From: Pyrus communis
Taxonomy: Eukaryota > Streptophyta > Magnoliopsida > Rosales > Rosaceae
Direction of reading: 5' to 3'
DNA: 64,000 nucleotides
Assembly: GCF_963583255.1 (NCBI RefSeq)
Contig: NC_084819.1
Span: 12,244,471 to 12,308,470 of the forward strand
Notes under the pieces: model-generated
What the model saw: only the letters and a program-made list of their open reading frames with translations
Databases searched by the model: none
What the model was told of the DNA's origin: nothing
Translations under genes and position numbers: made by a program
Shown here: positions 44,573 to 54,850 of the stretch, piece by piece
Numbering within the stretch: position 1 is the first letter of the stretch
Layout: each line of letters begins with the position of its first letter

Positions 44573-47555
44573 ATGATGAAGCAACTGCACAAGCAATCGA
44601 GCGTGAACCACCGGCGGGACGAAGAGACCCCATCGACCCTAAGCTCTCCCTACTCCCCCAAAGCTCTCAAGCACCCCCGATCGCTCCCCAGATCCATCAA
44701 CTACCTCTTCAAGGAGCAGCGCCTCCTCTTCATCCTCGTCGGCATTCTCATCGGTTCCACCTTCTTCATCCTCCAGCCCACCCTCTCCCGCCTTGGCCCC
44801 TCCGATCCCAACTCCGCCATCAACACCGTCTCCAGATCCTTCTCCACCGCCCACAACCTCGTCTCCAAGCCCACTCATGCCAAGGTCGGTCGCGTCCCTG
44901 TTGCCCTCGGCAAGCGGAGGCTCCGCATCGTCGTCACCGGCGGAGCTGGGTTCGTCGGGTCCCACCTCGTTGACAAGCTCCTTGACAGAGGTAATGATGT
45001 GATTGTGATTGATAATTTCTTCACTGGGAGGAAGAACAATCTGGTGCATCATTTCGGGAACCCGAGGTTCGAGCTCATTCGGCACGACGTCGTCGAGCCG
45101 GTTCTGTTGGAGGTGGATCAGATCTACCATTTGGCTTGCCCTGCCTCCCCTGTTCATTACAAGTATAACCCAGTCAAGACAATTATATCCTTTTCAACTA
45201 GTTATGCTTTTATCGTAGTTTTTATTGAATTTTGGCATTTGGGTTGTTGTTGTTTGCTTGATTTTTTGTGCTGAATTCTGAAATTTCGGGTTTTGAGGTC
45301 CTTGACTGTGATTACAAGACCAATGTGATGGGTACCCTTAATATGCTGGGACTTGCCAAGCGAATTGGGGCACGGTTTTTGCTTACTAGTACCAGTGAGG
45401 TTTATGGCGACCCGCTGGAGCATCCTCAGAAGGAGACTTACTGGGGAAATGTGAATCCTATAGGTGTGTTGTTAGTTTCTTTTTGTATGTTAGATGTTTG
45501 CGTCCACAATGGATTTCCGTTGCTTAATATGTTTATGCACATGTGTGGTTGGAAAGAGTAGGTGAGAGGAGCTGTTACGATGAAGGAAAGAGGACAGCAG
45601 AGACATTGGCAATGGATTATCATCGAGGTGCAGATGTTGAGGTAACTGAAATTATGGTTCTGATGTTTACCTGTAAATGAGCTGTTTTGAAATCCATTAC
45701 TTGGTGCCTGGATTGTTAGGCATGCAGATGTAGAATGTTAATGTCATTCTTTTACATTTGAGTAGGATTATGTTGAAATTTTGTATTGATATCTCCGATC
45801 TGGTATTCCATAACCAGTTTATTCTTGAGAAACTGCATGCCTTTTCACTTTAGTGGTACCCGCCCGCCATTTCCCTCCTTGCATTGGGAGCTTTTATAGT
45901 GAAATTCGACTTTGGGTGACCTTGTTTGTTCTTTTAATTCATTCCACATATTCTACTTTATACATATTCTTTCCCTTTGAAAACTATTCTGTTCTATACT
46001 TTAATTGTCATTATAAATGTTGATTCGGTGGACTTACGCATTAGGATTTTGTAAAATTAAGGGTTGCAAGTTGCAAGTAGTCAAGTGTTGCTTGGGCTTT
46101 CCTTTTACGGTATCTTGAACTATATGATAATGCCAACTTGAACCCTAGCCAAGTAAATTTTGTTATATGGGTTTTTTTCCATGTATGGGTTGTTTGATGC
46201 AAATTTTCACCCTGCACCAGTTTCAATTTTAATTTATCCTTGAGTGAAGCATACAAGTCATCTTCCATTTCTAAACCTTTTCTCTCATCCAAATCCTTTT
46301 GCAATCCTTTTCTATCATGCAGAAGTTTTAACTAATGTGGCTAAAAGTAAGGTAGGATATTCATCGACTTATTTTCCACAATTGACTTGTCAAACTCATA
46401 TAAAGATTTCTGTTTTCAGGTGCGTATTGCTCGAATTTTCAACACTTATGGGCCGCGTATGTGTTTAGATGATGGGCGTGTGGTTAGCAATTTTGTTGCT
46501 CAGGTTAATACAACCCTTTTCTTTTAAAGTGATTTTGAAATTTGTTCAATGAAATAACTCATGAGGACTAAATGTTTTGCAATGTGATTCTCATTGTTTT
46601 ATTAACTACCTTGGCTGTCTGTGCAGGCTATCCGCAAACAACCATTGACTGTGTACGGTGATGGTAAACAAACACGAAGCTTCCAATATGTCTCTGATTT
46701 GGTATGCCAGACTTTTTGTATCGTTATATAGTTCTTTCCTTGCAACTTTTGCACATGCCGCGTTACTTATGCATATTCTTCATGTTTGCCACATTTTATT
46801 TTTGTACTTAGAAACATGTACATTGTATGGCTGAAACAATAGATCTCATGATCACCAGGCAATTCTAGAAGCAGTTAAAGTTTAGGACATGATCTGAATT
46901 CTGAAGGCTTGCAAAGCTTTAATATCCATTTTATCTGACTTTGAATCCGAAGGGCTGTGAATAAATTAGTGAAATGATGTGATGGATGGGTCTTATAAAA
47001 CACTTCTTACAATACAGGTCAATGGACTGATGGCATTGATGGATGGAGAACATGTGGGACCTTTCAACCTGGGTAATCCAGGGGAGTTCACTATGCTAGA
47101 GCTTGCCGAGGTTTGTCTTAATCGTGTTTCCATAGTTTTAATGTATTTTAGACACTCCATTTAGACATAGAAATGCCATATGATATTAAGATGCTTGGGA
47201 GGTAATTCTTATAAAGCACTTTTAGCATTTTGCTTTCTTTTATGTTTGTTTGTTACAATATTTGGTATTCTCAAGTAATTTTTATGCTCGCAACAGAGTG
47301 ATTGTACGATGGCATTCTCAATTTTCTGTTTTTCCTGATGAACAGGTTGTCAAAGAAACAATTGATTCTAGTGCGACCATAGAATTCAGACCAAACACTG
47401 CTGATGATCCACACAAGAGGAAGCCCGATATTAGCAAAGCCAAGGAGTTATTGAACTGGGAGCCGAAAGTCTCACTGAGGGAAGGACTGCCCCTAATGGT
47501 GAGTGATTTCCAGAATCGCATTCTAAATGAAGATGAAGGAAAAGGGATTAACTAA
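44573..47555 (+). CDS. UXS: UDP-glucuronic acid decarboxylase, membrane-anchored (UDP-xylose synthase)
   Basis: Converts UDP-glucuronate to UDP-xylose with bound NAD+, supplying xylose for xylan and other wall polymers, normally in the Golgi for the membrane type. Exons: 44573-45184, 45316-45463, 45562-45641, 46420-46503, 46627-46701, 47018-47110, 47346-47555; all join in frame to 433 residues, close to the usual 435-445 for this type. Residues 51-67 form one hydrophobic segment after a basic N-terminus (type II anchor). The Rossmann motif GGAGFVG lies at 123-129. [10 protein letters not shown] is near 228, and the catalytic YxxxK is Y259/K263. RIFNTYGPR and the [10 protein letters not shown] segment are intact. 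The first ATG is used; an adjacent Met follows. All introns except the first have GT-AG ends. The first is AT-AC (see separate entry). No defects were seen, so it is probably functional. Confidence 0.96.
45185..45315 (+). other. intron 1 of UXS, U12-type AT-AC
   Basis: Exon 1 must end after ...NPVKTI and exon 2 begin with KTNVMG to keep the conserved protein. The only join that does so leaves an intron starting ATATCCTTTT and ending GATTAC. That 5' end is the minor-spliceosome consensus. TCCTTGAC at 45299-45306 matches the U12 branch-site consensus TCCTTRAC with the branch A about 10 nt before the acceptor, the usual spacing. The intron is 131 bp, phase 0. Confidence 0.85.
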
Positions 47556-48207
47556 GAATGAGGAGAACCGGTATGTATAGTGTGAAGCATGACTGTATCA
47601 AATCGATTCGTTTATTATTGTCATCCTCAGTTCACATTACCTGGCAATTCAAGCAAAATGCCACTGTAGGAAATGTATCTGTTTAACGGCCGTGCTTGAT
47701 CAGCAGAGAGTCTACAGTCACTAGATTTTGATGAATTTTTTTACAACATTTTCTGGCACACATTGTGTTGGTGGAAGGATGTATCTTCTTTTATTCTTTT
47801 TGACATTTTTTTTGGTATCTTGAAACGAAAGTTGATTCTCCTTGCAGAAAATTCTAATACTGATAAGAGGTGGTAGTCTGAATTCTTTTTGACATTTTTA
47901 AAACTAAACTAGAACGAAGAAAATGAAACAGCTTCGCCTCGACCGCCCTTTCTAGGTACGTGCTTCCCCCTCTCTTGTCATCACCGCGAACCCCATCCTC
48001 TGTTCCTCTCAACTTGGTCGAAGCTTTAAAGATGATAGGGAGGGGTTGACCGGAATTGAGGAAAATGGGTCATCGGAGTGGGGAAGACGGAGACTTGCTG
48101 GCTCCTCAGTCCTCCCTCGATTTTTCCATTTAAGGTTTGCGTTTAGTATATTTGTCAAATGTTGTGGGTGTGTAGAAGGAATATCATAACATTAGAGTGC
48201 CTATAAA
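47556..48207. other. UXS 3' UTR and downstream DNA
   Basis: The 3' UTR probably extends a few hundred bases. No unmistakable polyadenylation signal was chosen. The stretch at 47930-48120 is GC-richer and may be an old gene or element fragment, but no frame is convincing. Confidence 0.4.
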
Positions 48208-48336
48208 TCACTCCAAGTCATATTGTACTGTCACCTTGGGCAGCAAATCGACCAACATATCAAGTCCATGCTCGCCACTGATGTCTGGCATTGGCTTCGG
48301 TTTGTGCCGCACTAACAAGAGATTCTGTTGTGTCAC
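48208..48336 (-). pseudogene. possible terminal exon or gene fragment
   Basis: The minus strand reads LLVRHKPKPMPDISGEHG then LDMLVDLLPKVTVQYDLE and a stop at 48208, with a possible acceptor 'ctacagatccag' before it. The residues look like real protein, but I do not recognise the family. A second protein-like fragment lies at 48650-48770 on the same strand. They may be parts of one decayed gene or of a small unknown gene. Confidence 0.25.
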
Positions 48337-48644
48337 TGGATCTGTAGAGCTGTTCTATTTGTCTTTCTGATCACATAACGAGATGTATAGGCATAGAGAA
48401 GTATTCATCCAGTGACTCAAATTTCTCCAAGTTACAAGTGCTTTTGGTGAGATAACATTTGGTATGAAGGTAAAGAATGATAACTATTTTACTTGCTTAG
48501 CAAGAATGACAAAAATCCATCAAACTTCAGATAATTTTTATATACAAGAAAATCCCTTTAAATTTTAATCCCAAACCCTTTGTTCTGCCGACTAAAATCC
48601 AATAAAGTTTTGTTTTGTTTTTTGTTTTTTTGGCCTTTTTCTTC

Positions 48645-48772
48645 CATTTGAAATCTTGGTTGGTAAAAGTTTGGAACTTGGGATCAAATTCCATGTCATA
48701 TTGATGCATGGTTTGCACAGAGTCCCTTCCTGGGACCATCTCATCTAAGGCACGAAAAAGCTGCCCTCTCAC
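48645..48772 (-). pseudogene. possible upstream fragment of the same unknown gene
   Basis: Minus-strand reading: MRGQLFRALDEMVPGRDS then VQTMHQYDMEFDPKFQTF, after which the frame runs into a Lys-rich low-complexity stretch with no good splice donor. The first part looks protein-like. Same strand and order as 48208-48336. No family recognised. Confidence 0.25.
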
Positions 48773-48987
48773 TTACAGAACGCATTTATAATTTTCTAGT
48801 AAAGTTTTGACCAAACTTTAAAGCAAAAAAGAAGAAAGCTTACCTTCTAAACAACCCCACCATTTTCCACCTCCATGCAAGTCCAATTGAAGTTCTAGAC
48901 TAAGTAAAAAAACAAAAGACATGGGATTACCAAGTTCATTGCTTTTCATTAACATGTGTTTAATGCATTATTGAACCGGGACATTGC

Positions 48988-49250
48988 TAATAAACTCGTT
49001 TTATGTAAGCTACTCTTCTAAACTACGACTTACGAGAAATCTTTGAATTGAGAAGATCCGTCACGACCTGAGATGAAGAGAAATGTCTATCTATTTTATT
49101 TGGACTTGCATGGAAAGGATTCACCGCTACATGATGTCTTCATCCAGTAACACATTGACATGTATATTGATTATTAGACCGAGTGCCACGATAACTATGA
49201 ACTCGTTTGACGTAAGTTGCTCTCTTAAACTACGGCTTACAACGAAAGAG
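48988..49250 (+). repeat. spaced direct repeat of about 55 bp
   Basis: 'aataaactcgttttatgtaa' with 'aactacgacttacgag' near 48988-49036 recurs as 'atgaactcgtttgacgtaag' with 'aactacggcttacaac' near 49195-49243. Mismatched but collinear. Origin unknown. Confidence 0.4.
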
Positions 49251-49961
49251 ACTAAACTTGATTGCATAAGAGCAGACACATTGTCTTAACCAATTGATTT
49301 AAGTTACGTATGACAAAGTGATTGGAGAGAGGGAGAGACACTTAATCAAGAATATCAGACAGCAGGAAAAATAAATAAATATATTTAAAAAAAAAGGATG
49401 GAAACGTTTGGAATTGGGAGTCTGAATTGGTGAAAGTGGAGAGTAGGCAGGGAATATAAAGGAAGAAAAGGAAAGGAGTTAATGAGTGATGGTAGTAGCC
49501 ATTTATATAAGCATCTGATTCCACAACCCTTGAGGAGTAGAAATATCTCTCACAGTGAGAACTCTGTGTCTCATCCATCCATAGAAAAGAAAGCAAAATT
49601 CCAAATGGTTTTCCCTTCTTCTTTTTCTTTATTTATTCCATTTATATGCTGGCAACATTTATTCCATAGGAATCTAAATAATTGCATGATAAATATCATC
49701 TGGAAAGCTTTCCTTTCATATCTTTGTTCCATTGCTGGTATGCTTGGCTTCTTAAGAACGTTTTTGTAGGACCGTCTTCTTGTTCTTTAATTCTTCAAAC
49801 CCTTATATTTTTCTTTTCAATTTTAATAATAATATGATTGTTTAAGACAAGCGATACGAGAGAAGTGGACTTAAACTCGTAATCTCAATTTTACTTGTAA
49901 CCTCATTTGCAAAGGGAAATGGTTTTAGTTAAGTGAGCTACAAAATCTTGCAATTTCAAAA
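49251..49961. other. AT-rich DNA without a supported gene
   Basis: Small frames near 49480-49770 are T/A-biased and lack known domains. Confidence 0.4.
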
Positions 49962-50392
49962 GGTTTTTTAGTCAAAATGGTCCCTAAGATTTTCGTAACA
50001 CATAACTTTGCCTCCTGAGATTTAAAATCAATAGAAATGGTTCCTAAAATTGTCCACCATCTATTATTTTGATCATTCCATTAAAAAACTTCGTTAAGTG
50101 GTCCCTAAGCTTTTTAATGGAAGGACTAAAATGATGGATGGTGGACAATCTTAGAGACCAAAGTTATGTGTTAGGCAAATCTCAGGGACCAAAATTATGT
50201 GTTATGCAAATCTCAAGGACCAAAGTTATGTGTTATACCCTCAACTTAACGGAGTTTTTTAACGGAATGATCAAAATAATGGATAGTGGACAATCTTGGA
50301 GACCACTTCTATTGATTTTAAATATCAGGAACCAAAGTTATGTGTTATGCAAATCTCAGGGACCATTTTGACTAAAAAGTTCAATATGATTT
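49962..50392. mobile_element. foldback element with repeated 'gggacca' motif
   Basis: Left 'tttttagtcaaaatggtccc' and right 'gggaccattttgactaaaaa' are perfect inverted ends. Inside, 'ccaaagttatgtgttatgca' with 'aatctcagggacca' is repeated about four times, and the arms pair through 'aacttcgttaag' and 'cttaacggag'. Similar in style to the nested elements at 21646 but with a different sequence. Probably Mutator-like, non-autonomous. Confidence 0.65.
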
Positions 50393-52219
50393 GAACTTAT
50401 GATATGTACTAAGTTGCTATGAGTGTGACTGCCTCGCCACGTGTTATAACATGAAGTGCAACATGATTGATATATCACGGATTTGAAATACAATCTTAAT
50501 AAGAAGATATGCATGTTTTATAACTTAAGTGAATTTATAATATAAAATTAAGAGTCACGCTGAAACTGAGGAAGCCGTTGGTCTGTTTCTTCTGATTTTT
50601 TGTTTGTTTCATTTCAAAGACTAATCTCATGGGGACAAGTTGCTGCCAAGCGTGTGAAGAAGTAGTGAATATAAATTTATTGGGCATGTATGCCCCAGGC
50701 CAACAGTTTATCAGACTATACAATAAATTAGGATTTGCAGGATACAATTTCTTTCACTTTCCAATGTTATATAAACCTTAAGGTTAAAGCATCCAAAGGA
50801 AACTGTCACGGGTCCTCCACTCTTATCCAAGCCAAAATTAGGATATTTAGCTCTGTAAGTACACCATCAAATGCCCTAATTAATTATGTATTTATATTGG
50901 TCCTAGTGCACCATCTGCAATATCTGATGCTCTCCTGATGCAATTCCTTAATTACTTGAAAGAAAAACATGATACCAAATGAAGGAATACCAAAAAGATA
51001 ACAGTATTTCAAAATACGAGTTATACAACTACCTATGTAATGGCACACCGACACTCATAAATTACTTCATCTAATTGCAGGGAGACTAACTCGAAATGGA
51101 GTCGGAGAAGAACGAGAGACCATTTAGTTTAAAGAACTGCCTATTGATCGTCGACTTGTTATTAGAGGATGTAAATTTGTTTGTATTTTGGTGCGGACAC
51201 TCACTCTCTTTGTTCCTATTCATTTTTACCTCCATTAATGAACGTCATACTCTACTTCAGAAAAAATAAAAAATAGATAAACATCTATACCGTAACTATA
51301 GGTTCATCAATTAGCTTGCTTTTTATCTCGCAACGATTGTTACCAAGGGGAAGAGATCTCAAGTTCGATCCACTTTTAGACATTTTAGTGTCTTTAATAT
51401 TTAATTACAACTGACACATTGTAGCGAGAAAGTGTTGCTGTATTCTGTAGATATCCCATCGGAGAAAACCAAAATTGAGCGGATACTTTTGTCTTGAAAA
51501 TTTTAAGGATATATGACTCACTTATAGGTCGAAATTGCATGTGTCTTCCTCTAAAAATAATAATGAGACAATGCATAAATTTATGACTTATAATACAATT
51601 GGTAAATGGTAACACATGCATGGAAAGGAAATAAAACTAGGCACTTACTACACATCATTTTCATCCATTGAATCCGCAGATAGCTTAGCTGTATATCATA
51701 AAGGATGCTTCTACTACTTTTTTGCTTTCCTTCCTCCCCTCAATTTTTTTTTTTTTTCTTTTCTTCTTAACCAGAGTCTCAGCACCAAGTCCTCCTTGTA
51801 CTGCCCCATGATATGTGGGAGTTTCATTTCATTTTTTGGTATTGGAATAGTCTAATTTAATATTGGCACTATATGAAAGTGATTTTTGCACTCTTTTTCA
51901 TTTTTCCTCCAACTCTAATTCTTATTCTAACAGTAATAAATTTGAATAGATTAAAATAGACAAAAGCAAAGAGACGAGTAGTGCGAAGGAAAAACTACCG
52001 AAAGGGCGAAAATCACTTTGTGAAAAACTTTCAACATTATCTTTCCGGTGTATCATACAATTAAATCAGTTTTCTTACTAAAAAATCATATTTTTTTTTT
52101 TTTTTTATAACTTGCTGGGAATCTACAACCACATTATGTTTCTTCAATATCTCCTTTATCTCCAAGAGGAAGCTTCAAGCTCAAAAGCAGAAATTAAACT
52201 ACCGGCCATCTTTCTAAAC

Positions 52220-52220
<1 letters not shown>
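50393..52220. other. intergenic DNA upstream of NAKR
   Basis: No gene recognised. Poly-T tracts occur near 51746-51758 and 52090-52105. The NAKR promoter and start of its 5' UTR must lie in the right part, but no TATA box stands out. Confidence 0.4.

Positions 52221-52260
<40 letters not shown>
52221..52260 (+). repeat. (CT)n tract in the probable 5' UTR of NAKR
   Basis: About 20 CT units, then 'gtttctctctcgctcc', ending about 70 bp before the start codon. Pyrimidine-rich tracts are common in plant core promoters and leaders; any regulatory role here is inference. Confidence 0.8.
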
Positions 52261-52264
<4 letters not shown>

Positions 52265-52334
52265 CTCTCTCGCTCCTCCTTTTATGCAGATTCTTTAAAC
52301 CACTAGCTCCCACTCTGTGTTATCAATATCAAAT

Positions 52335-53807
52335 ATGAAGATGAAAGGCATAGACATCTTCTGTGCATCCCAAGCTTCAACAACCATATGCATGAGCATG
52401 GAGAATCAAGCATCCTCCTCTTCCTCCTCCGTCATTCAACTCGGTGGCCGAGCCCTCGACCGCCACAACCCCATCATCCAAGATGCAAGAAGAAGCACAA
52501 GCTCCAGAACCCTTCCCATTGCTCCATGCTCCTCCCAATCTCCCATCAACCCCAAAGCCTACCACCAACTCCCAAAGAGCAAGAAAAAAAACTCCTCCTC
52601 ATCACCAAGACCAAGCACTGATCATAAAAACAAGAAAAAGAGCTCCGCAAAAGAAAACGACCAGAAGAGGAAGAGTAGTAACCTTTTACAAGGAAAGTTG
52701 GATGAAAATGTGAAGAAGTTTTCTTCTGTTCTAAGTGAGAGTGTTGTTGTGAGGAAGAGCTCTGCAAACCCTACAGATCTCATTACTCCTCCTGGCTCCA
52801 CCAGATACCTTTTGAGTGATACTGTGATCTTTGATGGGTTATCCGATTACGATCCGGTTTCGGCATTGGTTCCAGTTGGGCAGAAAAAGAGCCAAAATGC
52901 AGTAAAAATACTCGAAGAAAATGAATCTACTACTTCTCCAATTAGCTCTTCCTCATCTCTGACAAAAGACTCACAACCACCGCCGCTGCCGCCGCCCCCT
53001 TCCAACCAGGTATGTCCAAATTCTTCTGTTTTTTCTTGCTCAAATTGTTAGTTTATATGCACAGAAGTAACACTAAACAATGTTGATGGTTCCAAATTTG
53101 GTTTAAATTGTCGAGAGTGTGAATCCCAGGTCGAGGAATAATCAAAGCCTTGAGTAATTATTTTAATGATTACTTGTGATAATGATTTTCTTTTGCAGGT
53201 TGTTGTATTGATGGTGTCTCTCCACTGCAAAGGGTGTGTAGGAAAACTGAGAAAACATCTATCCAGAATGGAAGGTAATTGCTTTTTTACCATTTTGTAA
53301 TTTGTTTAAATCCTTAAATCTGAAAACTTTTTTACTAGATTGTATCATTCAAAGAAGTGATTTCCACCAATTCTTTTTTTTTTTCTCATGCACATTCATG
53401 TTTATTTTTGCGTTTAAATTGAATAAACTATAAGAAAATTAGGAGACAACAATAAATAAAGGTGTGCAGAAAGGAGAAAAGGTTGTGCGGAAATCAATTC
53501 CATTTCTCAACTGTAATAAGAGCTCATTCAGTAAATTTAACATCCACTTATGGCAATTTCAGTTTTACCAATGAATATATAAACTCAAAGTTAATTGTTG
53601 GGAATTATGTTGGCAGGGGTGACATCATTCAACATAGACTTTGCAGCAAAGAAGGTGACAGTCACTGGAGATGTAACCCCATTGAGTGTCCTTGCTAGTG
53701 TCTCAAAGGTGAAGAACGCTCAGTTTTGGCCTACTGTGTCATCAGCATCACCTGCCTCTCCACCTTGTCCTACCAAACTAGAGGCCAAGAAAGAATTTAA
53801 CAGGTAA
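52335..53807 (+). CDS. NAKR: NAKR-type heavy-metal-associated (HMA) domain protein
   Basis: Belongs to the SODIUM POTASSIUM ROOT DEFECTIVE group, whose Arabidopsis member NaKR1 is a phloem metal-binding protein that affects Na/K levels and flowering through FT transport. Exons 52335-53009, 53199-53274 and 53617-53807 join in frame (GT-AG introns) to 313 residues, near the size of NaKR1. The N-terminus MKMKGIDIFCASQASTTIC matches the conserved start of the group. A Ser/Lys-rich low-complexity linker follows (about 30-150), then a conserved block TPPGSTRYLLSDTVIFDGLS (about 153-172) and a Pro run near 215-222. The HMA domain starts at about 226 (VVVLMVSLHCKGC) with the metal site C235-x-x-C238, and ends KNAQFWP. 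The ATG at 52335 is preferred because an upstream in-frame extension lacks an ATG and is not conserved. No defects. Confidence 0.93.
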
Positions 53808-54135
53808 CTGAAGAGAGAGAAAGCAAGAGAGAGGAGGAAAAAAAAAAAACCAAAAACTGGGAAGTTTCTTTAGATGTATGGTTTGGATGTGAATTTTATT
53901 AATTATTAGTTAAAATTTAATCTTAGTGTAAATGCACTGTTAGCATGAGTGAGTGGAGGAACCAGATTCTGTATGGCTTGGCAGGAACTAGCTAGGAAGA
54001 AGTTGAGCGAGTAGTAGAAGAATCAAAGAATAGAACTCATCTTATCATATGCGTTGCTTTTAGTTTGGGACCCTTTGCTTTCTCTACTCTTATAAGAAAA
54101 GGTGGTGCCTTTTGGAGGAGGACTTTCTTAAAAAT
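53808..54135 (+). other. 3' UTR and downstream region of NAKR
   Basis: Starts with an AG-rich stretch and a short A-run. No second gene. The poly(A) site cannot be fixed. Confidence 0.4.
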
Positions 54136-54305
54136 AGAGAGATTTTTCAATGTGATCAAAATACGGAGTGGTACGCTATATATTATTATACAAATGGTAC
54201 GATATGTGTATTAAAAAGTTAATAGCTTAAAAAATAAATTTTCTCACCACTTATATTAGAACACATGGTGTACCACCCGTGTACCGGTCATAATGAAAAT
54301 TTTCT
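54136..54305. mobile_element. hAT-type MITE, second copy of the 16464 family
   Basis: 'agagagatttttcaatgtga' on the left, 'gtgtaccggtcataatgaaa' on the right, with 'ttctcaccacttatat' and 'acacatggtgtac' inside, match the element at 16464-16635 throughout. The expected 8-bp duplication is not visible, perhaps because the next MITE lies directly against the right end. Confidence 0.65.
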
Positions 54306-54308
54306 TTT

Positions 54309-54433
54309 TACAATGAGAATGCTATTAAAATCATATGCAAATCAATTAACAATCATGTATTGTCATGCGAAATTTAAAATGCATAAAATACGTGATTAAT
54401 TTGATATACAAATATAACGGCATTCTCATTGTA
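54309..54433. mobile_element. short MITE abutting the previous one
   Basis: Perfect 14-bp inverted ends, TACAATGAGAATGC and GCATTCTCATTGTA, enclose about 97 bp of AT-rich DNA that is also partly palindromic ('cgtgattaatttgatat'). No ORF. Confidence 0.65.
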
Positions 54434-54486
54434 GGTAAATTTCTCTTGTTCTCTTTAAGAGTACCCAAGAAATTAAAAGCTTGCTT

Positions 54487-54850
54487 AGATCATCTCCAAG
54501 GAAGATGTCAAATCCTAAGTGGAATGTCATGTAATCAAATTTGAAGGTAAGAGTAAGTTCCAACCGATATGTCAATCATATGTGGATTGGCATATAAGTT
54601 TTCATATGTCAAATTTGACATATAAGCAAAAATGATGTCAAATAATTTTTAATTATTTTATTGCGCAAATCCCATTAATGCACTAATTAAAAATCTTGAA
54701 ATTTATTTTAATTAATTTCTTTTAAAAATGCGTTGTACAAATATTATTTATAACAAGAAAACATATCGGTTGAAAAAAGAAAAAATTTAACATTGTTACA
54801 TCAATCATCAAATTAACATTTGATATTTTTCTTTGGATAGGAGATGCTCT
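54487..54850. mobile_element. MITE with AGA(G/T)CATCTCC ends
   Basis: Left AGATCATCTCCAAGGAAG; right 'ctttggataggagatgctct', an imperfect inverse. 'atgtcaaatttgacatat' near the middle is a local palindrome. The ends resemble a widespread plant hAT-type MITE. The target duplication is not clear. Confidence 0.55.

Noticed and set aside
44639..45157. A 172-codon open frame on the minus strand
   Set aside because: It is the complement of UXS exon 1, whose codon bias opens the opposite strand. Its Gly/Glu-rich composition matches no protein, and the plus strand has clear homology.
52317..52334. An earlier in-frame start for NAKR
   Set aside because: The extension has no ATG (it would need GTG) and lacks the conserved residues that start at the ATG at 52335.
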